Source: Nakamurella silvestris (lineage in GTDB: Bacteria; Actinomycetota; Actinomycetes; Mycobacteriales; Nakamurellaceae). From it: a stretch of 57,836 bases of DNA. Positions 50,201 to 57,836 of the stretch are shown here, piece after piece. Under the pieces are notes generated by a model. The model made no database searches. It had not been told where the DNA came from and saw nothing but the letters and a program-made list of their open reading frames with translations. A program made the translations under genes and the position numbers. How positions within the stretch are numbered: the stretch's first letter is position 1; every line of letters starts with the position of its first letter. The DNA lies in contig QXCQ01000092.1 in assembly GCA_003576535.1 (NCBI GenBank), positions 22,023 through 79,858 of the forward strand, read 5' to 3'.

Positions 50201-52902
50201 CCGATCGCATTGATGTTGTCCCGGTAGCTGTACGGGTGGTCGAACAGGCCGAGGCGGAACTTCTGGACGAGGATCCGGTTCACGGCGTCGTCGATACGGC
50301 TCATCGGGACGTTGCCCGCGTTGACCTCGTTGGTCAGGCTGGTGGCGAAGCTGGCGAAAGCGCTGGGCTCCATGGCCATGTCGAGGCCGGCGTTGACGGC
50401 GATCCGGACCTGGGCGGTGAAACCGCCGGTGGCCGAGATCTGCTTGATCGCCTCCCAGTCACTGATGATGAAGCCCTTGAAACCGAGCTCGCCCTTGAGG
50501 ACGTCGGTGTTGAGGTACTTGTTGGCCGTCATCTTCAGCGGGCCCTTGCCGTCGCCGAAGTCGACGCTGGAGTAGGAGGGCATGACCGAACCGGCACCCT
50601 TGGCGATGGCCGGGATGTACGGGTCGATCGCGAGGCGACGCAGGTCCGCCTCGGACATGTTGGTGACGCCCTGGTCGATCTTGTAACCGGTCGATGCGGC
50701 GTTGTACGTGGTCGCGCCGTCACCCACCCAGTGCTTGATCGTGGCCAGCACCTTGTCCGGGCCGGACAGGTCGTTCGGGTTGGAGCCCTGGTAACCGGTG
50801 ACGATCGGGGCCATGGTGGAGACCAGGGCCGGATCCTCGCCGAAGGACTCGTAGCTGCGTCCCCAGCGCTCGTCGCGGGTGACACACAGGCACGGGGCGA
50901 AGGTCCACTGGATACCGGTGGCGCGCACCTCCGAGGCGGTGATGGCACCGGTCTGCTCGACGACGGCCGGGTTGCGGGTCGCGCCCAGGCCGATGTTGTG
51001 CGGGAAGATCGTCGCACCGACCAGGTTGTTGTGGCCGTGCACGGCGTCGACGCCGTAGACGATCGGGATCTGGAAGCGGGTCGCGCGGGTGTACAGCTGG
51101 AAGTTGTCGACCATGTCGGCCCAGCCGGCCGCGGTGTTGTTGGCCGGGACGCTGCCGCCGCCGGACAGGACGGAGCCCAGGCCCAGGTTGGTGATCGGGG
51201 CGGGGTTGGTCAGGTTCGCCCGATCGGCCTGGGTCATCTGACCGACCTTCTCGGCCAGGTTGAGCCGTCCGACGAGGTCGGCGGCGCGGTCCTCGGCGCT
51301 CAGGGTGCTGTTCAGGTACGGGAAACCGTAGGCGTTGATCGCCACCGTGGCCGGGGCCCCGGAGATCGTTCCGCCGGTGACCGTGGCCGTGCCCACCACG
51401 GTGCGGGCGACGTCGGAGGTGGTGGCCGGGCTGAGGGTGGTCAGCGCCAGGTTCCGGGTGGTCCCCGAGGGGGAGTTCGCCGGGAAGGTGACGGTGGCGT
51501 TGGTCAGCGCGGTGAAATGCGTTCCGGCGACGGCGGTCCCGGTGGCGTTGGTCGAGTAGCTGACCGTCACGGCGGCCGCGCTCGGCTGTCCGTTGGAGGT
51601 GGTCAGCAGGAACGGGATCTGCGCGACCCCGCCCTTGTCGACGGAGACGAACGGCTTCGGCGAGGTGATGGTGTTCGCACCGGGGACCAGCTTGGTCCCG
51701 TACAGGGCGAGATCGTCGAAGTAGAAGGACCCGGACACGCTGGCCGGGAAGGTCACCCGGTAGCCCCAGACCTTGGTCAGGTCGGGTGCGGAGCCGGCCG
51801 GGGTCGGGGAGCCCTGGCTCACGGTGAAGGCGTTGAACGGGAACTTCTGCTGCTGCAGGCCCTCGGTGTTGTTGGAGAAGCTCGACTGCCAGAGTTCGGC
51901 CGTGCCCGGGCCGGTTCCACCGGTGAGCAGTTGGACGACGACAGGCAACGGCGCGGTGGTCGGGGCACCGCTGCCGGAGCCGTCCCACTTGAAGCCGAGG
52001 CCGCGGTAGTCGCTCCAATCGGCGGTGGCCGCGAACTCCTGGGCGAAGCCACGGCTGCCGAGGTTGCTGTAGGTGGCGGTCAGCACCTTGTTCCCGCCGA
52101 CGGTCGCGACCGACAGCACGGGCAGGTCACCGGAGTTCTGCCACGGGAAGAGCCCCGGGGTGGCAGCGGTGATCGGGCTCGCGCCTTCGAAGGACTCGAT
52201 CGGGTTGGACCGCTGGAAGATGTGGAAATCGGCGTAGCGGTAGTCGTAGGCGATGTTCGACGCGGTCAGGGTGAGGGCGAAACCCCAGGCCTTGGACGGG
52301 TCCGGGGTGACCGGGCCGGTGTTGCCGGACTTGCGGACCAGATCACGCCACAGCACCCGTACGAGCTTCCAGTTGGCCGAGTCGTCGGTCACGTTGGAGA
52401 CGTACAGGCCGGTGCTGTTGGAGGAGTTGCCGGTCATCTTGAGTTCGTACTGCAGCACCTTGCCGGAGGCCTGGCCCTTGAACCAGAAGCCGAAACCGTC
52501 GTAGGCGCTCCAGTCCTGGCTCGCCGCGGTCTCGTAGCTGATGCCACCCCAGTTGGTGGCGGAGGTACGCGTGGCGGACACCCGGAGGCTCTGGACGGTC
52601 CCGTGGTCGGGCACATCGGCCTGCGGCTGGATCGTCAGGGTCGGTGTCGCGGCGGCGTTCTCGCCCCACGGGTAGATGCCGGGGCCCGCGGTGTTGAGGA
52701 TCGCCGGGTTCGTCAGGTCGACGATTCCGGTGACCTGACCCACCGAGAGCGCGGAGTCGGCGACCTCACCGGGGAGGGAGGCCGAGGCGACGCCGGAGGC
52801 ACCGGGGTTGAGCAGGGAGACGACCAGGGCCGCGGACAAGACCGCGGTCAGCCTGGAGGTCCAGCGCTTTCTGGATCGCGATGGAGACACGGTTGGCGAC
52901 AC
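47293..52902 (-). CDS. Secreted multidomain GH3 glycosidase with SLH anchors
   Basis: Protein of 1869 residues. Signal peptide (LTAVLSAALVVSLLNPGASG); two beta domains resembling CBM11-type modules (about residues 55-235 and 245-420: YDGFGFWFKG, YRGLGFKWDG, VWGYRVTFPA); a Calx-beta-like module (about 435-550); a GH3 catalytic unit (about 560-1150); Ig/OmpL47-like modules (about 1310-1700: VSGVAQTKYRIGTGAW, VSGVAKTEYRIGNGTF); and three SLH modules (about 1710-1869). In the GH3 unit, DAVHGHNNLVGATIFPHNIG binds glucose, FIISDWEA gives nucleophile Asp815, and ETPYAEGQGD suggests acid/base Glu1012. It probably hydrolyses beta-glucans at the wall. Monocistronic; the ROK regulator gene is divergent. 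Confidence 0.93.
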   Translation of the reverse strand: MSPTVSPSRSRKRWTSRLTAVLSAALVVSLLNPGASGVASASLPGEVADSALSVGQVTGIVDLTNPAILNTAGPGIYPWGENAAATPTLTIQPQADVPDHGTVQSLRVSATRTSATNWGGISYETAASQDWSAYDGFGFWFKGQASGKVLQYELKMTGNSSNSTGLYVSNVTDDSANWKLVRVLWRDLVRKSGNTGPVTPDPSKAWGFALTLTASNIAYDYRYADFHIFQRSNPIESFEGASPITAATPGLFPWQNSGDLPVLSVATVGGNKVLTATYSNLGSRGFAQEFAATADWSDYRGLGFKWDGSGSGAPTTAPLPVVVQLLTGGTGPGTAELWQSSFSNNTEGLQQQKFPFNAFTVSQGSPTPAGSAPDLTKVWGYRVTFPASVSGSFYFDDLALYGTKLVPGANTITSPKPFVSVDKGGVAQIPFLLTTSNGQPSAAAVTVSYSTNATGTAVAGTHFTALTNATVTFPANSPSGTTRNLALTTLSPATTSDVARTVVGTATVTGGTISGAPATVAINAYGFPYLNSTLSAEDRAADLVGRLNLAEKVGQMTQADRANLTNPAPITNLGLGSVLSGGGSVPANNTAAGWADMVDNFQLYTRATRFQIPIVYGVDAVHGHNNLVGATIFPHNIGLGATRNPAVVEQTGAITASEVRATGIQWTFAPCLCVTRDERWGRSYESFGEDPALVSTMAPIVTGYQGSNPNDLSGPDKVLATIKHWVGDGATTYNAASTGYKIDQGVTNMSEADLRRLAIDPYIPAIAKGAGSVMPSYSSVDFGDGKGPLKMTANKYLNTDVLKGELGFKGFIISDWEAIKQISATGGFTAQVRIAVNAGLDMAMEPSAFASFATSLTNEVNAGNVPMSRIDDAVNRILVQKFRLGLFDHPYSYRDNINAIGSPAHRAVARQAAAESQVLLKNTNNALPLLPTQKIYLAGSNANNIGNQSGGWTISWQGSSGAITPGTTILQGIQKVVPAGNVTYSATASATASDYAGYDVGVVVVGETPYAEGQGDVGYSANRSLALTAADRTAIDRVCANTPKCVVLVVSGRPQIVSDKLPAISALVASWLPGTEGDGVVDTLFGTVPFTGRLPVSWPATAAAVPVNQGDAVYQPAFAYGWGLRTDDVAARLTKAAGLLPAGTVKTQLQALAASYTGTERAFVTAHAAELVAIAAQLNGTNETKAAAANLVVSLARDVAQAAMVAGDAGLPAGSLGTTADAEHTLLSGQADDATKALLTVAGINYSVPAAPVTTATTNPATADGANGWFTNNVSVTLAATGGSGTVTTEYKVDGATNWTVYTAPFTLSEGNHTVTYRSSTTAATEADQTLVVKVDSARPAVNGTVSGTDPAVVTLTATDAVSGVAQTKYRIGTGAWLNYTTPVSVPKTNAAQTVEFYSVDNAGNQSITGSVVVPAKADTTAPTVSVAAAPAAPNGDNGWYTSAVVLTVNAVDDVDQNPTVQANIDGAGFVTVTGPITVSAEGNHTVAVRATDAAGNTGTANWTGKIDRTAPVTGPVVEDVNASTVKLTLISQDAVSGVAKTEYRIGNGTFVAYTAPVTIPRTAAAQTVEFRSVDKAGLVEVTRTVVVPALPTVLVPSSTSVSAVNSPVASNKIAQVKVTVTASRNVNQDLVTVFDGTAIVGAGVLVGNANGGTAIVSLTGLSVGTHQLVARYAGNAAVDGSASAAASFVVYFPDYPPTSTFFDDVQWLATSGITKGNPDGKFHPNEAVSRQAMAAFLYRQSHHGQEAPACTVAPFPDVPVSNEFCGAITWLSASGITTGNTDGKFHPGDAVSRQAMAAFLFRLTHPGQALPSCTAAAFIDVPVSNQFCGAIKWMVTAGITQVAAGEKFLPVNVVTRQAMAAFLHRLTV

Positions 52903-53388
52903 AGGAGTCCTTTCGGTTGGGGTGCTGCAGATACGTCGGACGGACTGCGGTGTCAGCGGTACGACCTGGGCTGGGACGGCTGACGGCAGGGAGGTGCACT
53001 TCGGGTGTCGAAGGCACTGGAAGGGGTCGCCGGGAGGCGGGAAGAATCCCGGCGGCGGTAGAACTCACCTCGCGGGACGGGTCGAAGGATTCCTCGGATC
53101 ACTTCGTCCGTCGTCGAGGGAGTGGGGTGGTTCAGCGGTGTCGGTGCCGATCGATGACGGCACAACTTCGGAATTCGCCGGCTCGCCGGACGTCGCAGAC
53201 CTTCATTGGTCCTCCACGGATAGCGGGTGAACGGTGCCTACGGCGACACCGCTGTCTTCCCACCCCAACCGTGACAGGTTGTGTGGCCCGTGTCAACGAT
53301 TGAGTTAAAACGTTAACTTTAGAAACGTCTGTTCACCCCGCCCTCCCCCGCGCTGTACAGCCGCGACGCTCTCGGGCAGACTGCGGAG
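52903..53388. other. Divergent control region between the GH3 and ROK genes
   Basis: About 490 bp with no recognised gene. It carries the GH3 promoter and leader (GGACTCCTGTG region near 52903-52920) and the ROK gene promoter. An AT-rich palindrome lies at 53303-53318. Confidence 0.55.
53303..53318. promoter_or_regulatory. AT-rich palindrome, candidate ROK operator
   Basis: AGTTAA, AACG, TTAACT: a perfect 6-4-6 inverted repeat in an otherwise GC-rich region, about 70-85 bp before the ROK start. ROK repressors commonly bind AT-rich palindromes of this kind. It may control the ROK gene and the divergent GH3 gene. Confidence 0.6.
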
Positions 53389-54552
53389 GTGTCTCAGTCC
53401 CATGATCGACCGCAGGGTCGCAGACGCCCCGCCGGCGGCCCGCTGATCACCGCCGCCCTGCGTGCCCACGGCCGGCTGACCCAGGTCGAGCTGGCCGACC
53501 ACACCGGCCTGACCCCCGCGGCCGTGTCCATCCTGGTGCGAGAACTCGCCGCCCAGGGGACCGTCGACATCGCCCGCACCACCCGGACCGGCAGGTCGGC
53601 CAATGCCGTCACCCTGAGCCGCAGCACCGGGATAGTGGTGGGCATCGACATCGGCCACAGTCACATCGCCGTGGCCAGCAGCGATCTGGCCCACCACATC
53701 CTCGACGAGAGATCCGCCGATTTCAGCACCGGCGGCTCCCGGGAGGCCACCGTCGAGCTGGCCGTCCAACTCGTCTCGGACTCCCTCGCCGCGGCCGGGG
53801 CCAGCACGGGCGAGCTGCTGGGCATCGGTCTCGGCATCCCCGGACCGCTCTGGGAGAAGAACCACGAGGTCACCGCGGGGACCATCCTGCCGGACTGGGT
53901 GGGCACCCATCCGGCCGAGATTTTTCGCCATGCCTTCCCCGGTGTGCCCGTCACCGCCGACAACGACGCCAACCTCGGTGCACTCGGCGAGCGCTTTTGG
54001 GGAGCGGGGATCGATGCCGACGATCTGATTTACATTAAACTTTCAACCGGCGTCGGGGCCGGCCTGATCCTCAACGACGGCATCTACCGGGGTTCCAGCG
54101 GCACGGCCGGGGAGATCGGCCACCTGCAGGTCGACTCCAACGGACTGCTGTGCGCCTGTGGCCACAACGGTTGTCTGGAAACCGTGCTCGGCCTGCCGTA
54201 CCTGCTCCATGCCCTCACCCGCCCGGAGGATGCGCCCCCCACCCTGGCCGAGGTCGCCGCCCGCGCCGCCGACGGGGACGCCCACACCCTGTCCGCTCTC
54301 ACCCGCGCGGGCAACGCCCTCGGAACGGTCCTGGCCGGACTGACGACCACGCTCAGCCCCAGCCTGGTCGTCGTCGGCGGGCGGTGCCTGGAGATGGGCG
54401 ATCACCTGGTCGACACGGCCCTGGCCCGGGCCCGGTCCCTGGTACTGCCGGCACTGTCGGACAACATCCAGCTGCGCCCGGGACAGCTGGGCAACCGCGC
54501 CGAGCTGCTCGGCGCGTTGACGGTGGCCTACACCAACGCCGTCCCCCGCTGA
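53389..54552 (+). CDS. ROK-family transcriptional regulator
   Basis: Protein of 387 residues. An N-terminal winged helix (LTQVELADHTGLTPAAVSILVREL, about residues 30-55) precedes a ROK sugar-kinase-like domain: VVGIDIGHSHIAVASSD (ATP-site-like), ADNDANLGALGE (sugar-site Asp), GEIGHLQVDSNG, and the zinc motif CACGHNGCLE near residue 265. Such proteins sense sugars and repress carbohydrate genes. The GTG at 53389 is not preceded by a well-spaced ribosome site (GGAG abuts it), so the transcript may be leaderless or the start slightly different. Divergent from the GH3 gene, convergent with the second ROK gene. Confidence 0.9.
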   Translation: MSQSHDRPQGRRRPAGGPLITAALRAHGRLTQVELADHTGLTPAAVSILVRELAAQGTVDIARTTRTGRSANAVTLSRSTGIVVGIDIGHSHIAVASSDLAHHILDERSADFSTGGSREATVELAVQLVSDSLAAAGASTGELLGIGLGIPGPLWEKNHEVTAGTILPDWVGTHPAEIFRHAFPGVPVTADNDANLGALGERFWGAGIDADDLIYIKLSTGVGAGLILNDGIYRGSSGTAGEIGHLQVDSNGLLCACGHNGCLETVLGLPYLLHALTRPEDAPPTLAEVAARAADGDAHTLSALTRAGNALGTVLAGLTTTLSPSLVVVGGRCLEMGDHLVDTALARARSLVLPALSDNIQLRPGQLGNRAELLGALTVAYTNAVPR

Positions 54553-54561
54553 CACCACTGC

Positions 54562-54574
54562 TGTTTCCGCGCAC
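54562..54574. repeat. Possible remnant of the 70-bp palindromic element
   Basis: TGTTTCCGCGCAC at this position differs from the first 13 bases of copy 3 (with its preceding T) at one base only, and it too lies between convergent genes. The rest of the element is missing. Short length makes this tentative. Confidence 0.35.
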
Positions 54575-54598
54575 CGCGACGCAGATGGAATTTTCTGG

Positions 54599-55810
54599 TC
54601 AGAGAGAGGCGGCCCGGCGCGCCGCCTCGGCCACCGCACCGAGCAGCGCGGCCCGCGAACCGAGAGTCCCTGCCACCACCTGCAACTGGGCCGAGACGTA
54701 CGGCTGCGTGTAACGGTGGACGGCGGTCGCGATGCCGTCGAGCAGTGGCCCGCCGGCATCCACCAGGCGGCCACCGGCCACGATGATCTGCGGATCGAGG
54801 TTCGAGCACACCGCAGCGACGACCCGGCCGACGGCGATCCCCATGTCGTTGAACAACCGCACGGCACCCGGGTCCGCGGAGCGCACGATCTCCATCGCGT
54901 CCTCGAAGGTCAGATCCGCGCCGTGGGCCTGTCGTAGGAAGGCAAGGGCGGAGTCGGCGGAGGACAGTGTCTCCAGACACCCCCGGCTGCCGCAACGACA
55001 CAGTGCGCCGTCCTCGCGGACCTGCACATGCCCGATCTCACCGGCGGTCCCGCGGGCCCCGTGGTACACCCGTCCGTTGATCACCACACCGGCACCGATA
55101 CCGGAGGAGACCTTCACGTACAGGAAGTCACGGATCCCTTGGGCCGCACCGTAGGCCATCTCACCGAGGGCACCGAGGTTGGCGTCGTTCTCGACCCAGA
55201 CCTTCTGGCCGATCAGCGCCTCCAGCTCCTGGGCCGGCTGGATGCCCACCCAGCCGGGGAGCAGGGTGCCGCTGCGCAGACGACCCGAGGTGATGTCGAT
55301 CGGCCCGGGGACACCCATCACCACCGCGGACGGCGGCCCCTCGCATTGCGGTACCTGCGCCACCATCCTGGTGATCGTGGTGTGGGCGAGCTCGAGCACG
55401 GCCGCCGAGGAACCGTCGACGTCGACGGTCTGGGTCTCCTCGGCCAAGAGGACCCCGGACCGATCCGCGATCGCCACGCCGAGGTGGGAGTGGCCGAAAT
55501 CGACGGCGACGACATAACCGATCCCGGCCCCGATGCTCAACATCCGCGGCGGTCGGCCGCGGCCGACCGTGTCCGGGCTGGTCACCGCGACCAGGCGACC
55601 CTCGTCCAGCAGTTCACTGACGACGGAGGCGACCGTCGCCCGGGACAACCCGGTGGTCCGGACCAGCTCGGACTGCGCAATGGATCCGGCCTGGGCGACC
55701 TCGCCGAGGATCAGGCCGACACTCATCTCCCGAAGTCGGGAGGGCCGAGCGGTCGACGGGCGGCCGTGGGCCGGCTCCGCTCGACCGAGTCGGGTTTGGT
55801 TGGACGTCAT
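54599..55810 (-). CDS. ROK-family transcriptional regulator (second)
   Basis: Protein of 403 residues. The winged helix is at about residues 40-70 (IAQSELVRTTGLSRATVASVVSEL), followed by the ROK domain: YVVAVDFGHSHLGVAIADRSG, VENDANLGALGEMAYG, GEIGHVQVREDG and the zinc motif CRCGSRGCLE. Two ATG codons are adjacent (55813, 55810), and GGAGG lies closest to correct spacing for the second; a further upstream in-frame start at 55840 is less likely. Divergent from the sugar-binding protein gene at 56227, which is its probable target. Confidence 0.9.
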   Translation of the reverse strand: MTSNQTRLGRAEPAHGRPSTARPSRLREMSVGLILGEVAQAGSIAQSELVRTTGLSRATVASVVSELLDEGRLVAVTSPDTVGRGRPPRMLSIGAGIGYVVAVDFGHSHLGVAIADRSGVLLAEETQTVDVDGSSAAVLELAHTTITRMVAQVPQCEGPPSAVVMGVPGPIDITSGRLRSGTLLPGWVGIQPAQELEALIGQKVWVENDANLGALGEMAYGAAQGIRDFLYVKVSSGIGAGVVINGRVYHGARGTAGEIGHVQVREDGALCRCGSRGCLETLSSADSALAFLRQAHGADLTFEDAMEIVRSADPGAVRLFNDMGIAVGRVVAAVCSNLDPQIIVAGGRLVDAGGPLLDGIATAVHRYTQPYVSAQLQVVAGTLGSRAALLGAVAEAARRAASL

Positions 55811-56226
55811 CATGCCTCCACGGCCGCTCCGCTGCGGCACGGCGATTTATTTGCAGAACTGTACACAAAATCAGTCTGATGCTGAGGTGGGGTCGTGATC
55901 GCCAGACCTGCACGTGCAGGGGATCTCTGACCGCTGTGACCAGGGTAGAACAGATCCCCCCTCCCAGTACACCCAGGTATTTTTGCCTAGACCTGAAAGA
56001 AAACAATTGCATAACTGACGTTTTCGGGCTTCATTTTGACCAGAATTAGTCCTAGCCTGAAGCAGTCCACCCGAAGTCCTCATCGGTTGGGCCCGCGTCA
56101 GTGGTGCCGCAATCCGCCTGGGCGGGGATCGGAACACCGTGATCAGGTCACAGCTTCCGCCGTCGACCCGCTCAGATGCCGGCAAGTCTCGAACATCCAT
56201 CCCACCCTTCTTGGAGGAAGCGCCAA
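55811..56226. other. Divergent control region between ROK regulator and sugar transporter
   Basis: About 415 bp without a recognised gene, AT-rich around 55975-56045. A GAAAAC (55999) ... GTTTTC (56020) inverted pair and TCAGTCTGA near 55868 are the only symmetrical sequences noticed; either could bind the ROK protein. The SBP gene has GGAGGA 12 bp upstream of its start. Confidence 0.5.
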
Positions 56227-57630
56227 ATGCGTCGTACCCCTGTTGTTGCCGGCCTCGCGGCCGTGAGTTTGTTGTTGGCTGCGTGTGGCAGCGACAAGAA
56301 TGAGTCCTCGACGCCGTCGTCGACGCCCGCTCCGACCACCGCGGACAGCTCCGCCCCGGTCGAGACCACCGCCGGTGGCAGCACGGACGAGACCAGCGCG
56401 CCGTCGACCGATGCCACCGAGACCGGTTCGACCGAAGCTGCCGGCGGTGCCGGTGGAGACGTGTCGGTGTTCACCTGGTGGGCTGCCGGATCCGAGAAGG
56501 ACGGCCTCGACGCCCTCGTCAAGGTCTTCGGCACCGAGTTCCCGAACGACAAGTTCGTCAACCTCGCCGTCGCCGGTGGCGCCGGATCGAACGCCAAGGC
56601 CAAGCTGGCCTCGGACCTGGCGAACAACAACCCGCCGGACTCCTTCCAGGGCCACGCCGGCGCGGAACTGTCCGACTACATCAAGAACGGCCAGATCCAG
56701 CCCGTCGACGACGTCATCACCGAGCTGGGTGGCTCCGCCACCTTCCCGCAGGACCTGCTGGACCGGCTGACCGTCGACGGACACGTCTACTCCATCCCGT
56801 CCAACATCCACCGCGCCAACGTCGTCTGGGCCAACCCGAAGGTCATCAAGGCCGCCGGTATCGACCCGACGGTCGTCCCGGCCGACATCAAGGCCTGGAT
56901 CGCCGATCTGGAGAAGGTCAAGGCCTCCGGCATCGAGACCCCGCTGACCATCGGTGGCACCTGGACCCAGGTCCAGCTGCTGGAGAACGTCCTGCTCGCC
57001 GACCTCGGCGCCGAGGGCTACTCCGGACTGTTCGACGGCAAGACCGACTGGGCCTCCGAAGGTGTGACCACCGCGATCGCCGATTTCGCGACCCTGCTGA
57101 CCTACACCAACGCCGCCGCTGACGGCGACGACTGGCCCGCCGCGATCGACGCCGTTGCCGACGGCACCGCTGCCTACAACGTCATGGGTGACTGGGCCGT
57201 GGCCGAGTTCAACTCCAAGGACAAGAAGGACGGTGTCGACTACACCTACTTCCCGACCCCCGGCACCGATGGAGTCTTCGACTTCCTCGCCGACTCCTTC
57301 ACCCTCCCGGTCGGAGCCAAGAACGAAGGCGGAGCCAAGGATTGGCTGCGCACCATCGGTTCGGCCGAGGGGCAGAAGGCCTTCAACCTCGCCAAGGGTT
57401 CCATCCCGGCCCGCAGCGATGCAGTCGCCGCCGATTACCCGGCATACCAGCAGACGGCCATCGCCTCCTGGACCAAGGACACCATCGTCTCCTCCATCGC
57501 CCACGGCGCAGCCGTGAACCTGGCCTGGGGATCGGACATCTCCTCCGCGGTGTCCAAGTTCTACGCCGGTAAGGACCAGGCCACCCTGCAGGCCGACCTC
57601 GTCACCGCCGCCCAGAACAACGCCGGCTGA
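56227..57630 (+). CDS. Sugar ABC transporter substrate-binding lipoprotein
   Basis: Protein of 467 residues with lipobox LLLAACGS (Cys near residue 18) and an 80-residue Ser/Thr/Ala-rich linker. The family 1 carbohydrate-binding fold has VFTWWAAGSEKDGLDALVKVF, VAGGAGSNAKAKLASDL, PPDSFQGHAGAELSDYIKNG and GTAAYNVMGDWAVAEF, resembling glucose/mannose-type (GtsA-like) binding proteins. It captures a sugar, possibly glucose or a GH3 product, at the membrane. The start at 56227 has GGAGGA about 9 bp upstream; the longer in-frame start at 56176 spans this ribosome site. The permease gene follows. Confidence 0.93.
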   Translation: MRRTPVVAGLAAVSLLLAACGSDKNESSTPSSTPAPTTADSSAPVETTAGGSTDETSAPSTDATETGSTEAAGGAGGDVSVFTWWAAGSEKDGLDALVKVFGTEFPNDKFVNLAVAGGAGSNAKAKLASDLANNNPPDSFQGHAGAELSDYIKNGQIQPVDDVITELGGSATFPQDLLDRLTVDGHVYSIPSNIHRANVVWANPKVIKAAGIDPTVVPADIKAWIADLEKVKASGIETPLTIGGTWTQVQLLENVLLADLGAEGYSGLFDGKTDWASEGVTTAIADFATLLTYTNAAADGDDWPAAIDAVADGTAAYNVMGDWAVAEFNSKDKKDGVDYTYFPTPGTDGVFDFLADSFTLPVGAKNEGGAKDWLRTIGSAEGQKAFNLAKGSIPARSDAVAADYPAYQQTAIASWTKDTIVSSIAHGAAVNLAWGSDISSAVSKFYAGKDQATLQADLVTAAQNNAG

Positions 57631-57684
57631 TCCAGCCGGCCCCGCCCCTGCACACCTACGTGCAGGACCAGTAACACCATGAAC

Positions 57685-57731
57685 CACGAGTGACGGGGTC
57701 GGCCCACCACGGTCCGGCCCCGTCACTCGTG
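57685..57731 (+). terminator. Hairpin after the sugar-binding protein gene
   Basis: Perfect 14-bp arms 57685-57698 (CACGAGTGACGGGG) and 57718-57731 with a partly pairing interior. No U-run follows. As the downstream permease must be expressed, partial termination or 3'-end protection that favours binding-protein mRNA is likely. Confidence 0.65.
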
Positions 57732-57797
57732 TTCGCACCTTTGAGTTGTTGCCCGTAATTGCGACTGTAAGTTTTCTGCCTTGGGAGGCATGCGCCT

Positions 57798-57836
57798 ATG
57801 ACGAAGACGAGGGTGAGGAATTGGCTGCCGGCGTTT
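57798..57836 (+). CDS. Start of the next gene, probably sugar ABC permease (cut by window edge)
   Basis: Thirteen codons are visible: MTKTRVRNWLPAF. GGGAGG lies 9-14 bp upstream. An earlier ATG at 57790 runs into a stop after three codons. The position after a sugar-binding protein gene suggests a MalF-type permease, but this is inference from gene order. Confidence 0.45.
   Translation, partial: MTKTRVRNWLPAF

Noticed and set aside
46960-52983. A 2007-codon open frame on the plus strand
   Set aside because: It is antisense to the GH3 gene, rich in Arg, Gly, Asp and His with no domain signature, and arises because codons of a high-GC gene rarely give stops in that frame.

Overview
The window is GC-rich and densely coded. 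It looks like a chromosomal segment of an actinomycete, for four reasons: the str cluster (rpsL-rpsG-fusA-tuf) is intact, there is a DtxR/IdeR-type iron box and a Zur-type box, HtaA-family heme proteins sit with hmuTUV, and there is an LPxTG surface protein and many 1-4 nt start/stop overlaps. Genus cannot be fixed from the sequence alone; a Nakamurella-like or related lineage is only a guess.

Layout. (1) 1-12586, minus strand: an exopolysaccharide operon transcribed from 12586 towards position 1. It runs from a priming sugar transferase through a flippase, a nitroreductase-like protein, a pyruvyl transferase, five glycosyltransferases and a polymerase/ligase to a Wzz/tyrosine-kinase protein cut by the window edge. 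(2) 12691-15737, minus: a small LPNTG wall protein and a DUF4012 membrane protein, probably cell-envelope factors linked to the polysaccharide locus. (3) 15923-20473, minus: EF-Tu, EF-G, S7 and S12, with strong hairpins between cistrons. (4) 21068-25248, plus: a fragment resembling part of large helicase proteins, then a molybdate operon (HTH-TOBE protein, modA, modB, modC). (5) 25354-30550, minus: DUF305 lipoprotein plus CopC-CopD copper protein, then a secreted LVIVD-repeat protein with three SLH modules, then 1.2 kb with no recognised gene. (6) 31747-40533, minus: a heme/iron uptake operon, hmuT-U-V, a surface protein and two HtaA-type proteins, headed by an IdeR-like box. (7) 40751-43029, minus: a GntR (YtrA-like) regulator and an ABC exporter, with a palindromic operator. 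(8) 43123-47132: a 2H phosphoesterase, GAPDH, a GlxA-type AraC regulator with candidate 13-bp operators, a zinc-independent L36 under a Zur box, and a repeat-containing protein of unknown function. (9) 47293-57836: an 1869-residue secreted GH3 glycosidase with SLH anchors, two ROK regulators, and the start of a sugar ABC transporter operon, forming a carbohydrate-use locus.

The main unexplained structure is a dispersed 70-bp palindromic element. Three near-identical copies lie immediately downstream of genes, and there is a probable decayed fourth trace. No CRISPR array, tRNA, rRNA, transposase or prophage was recognised.
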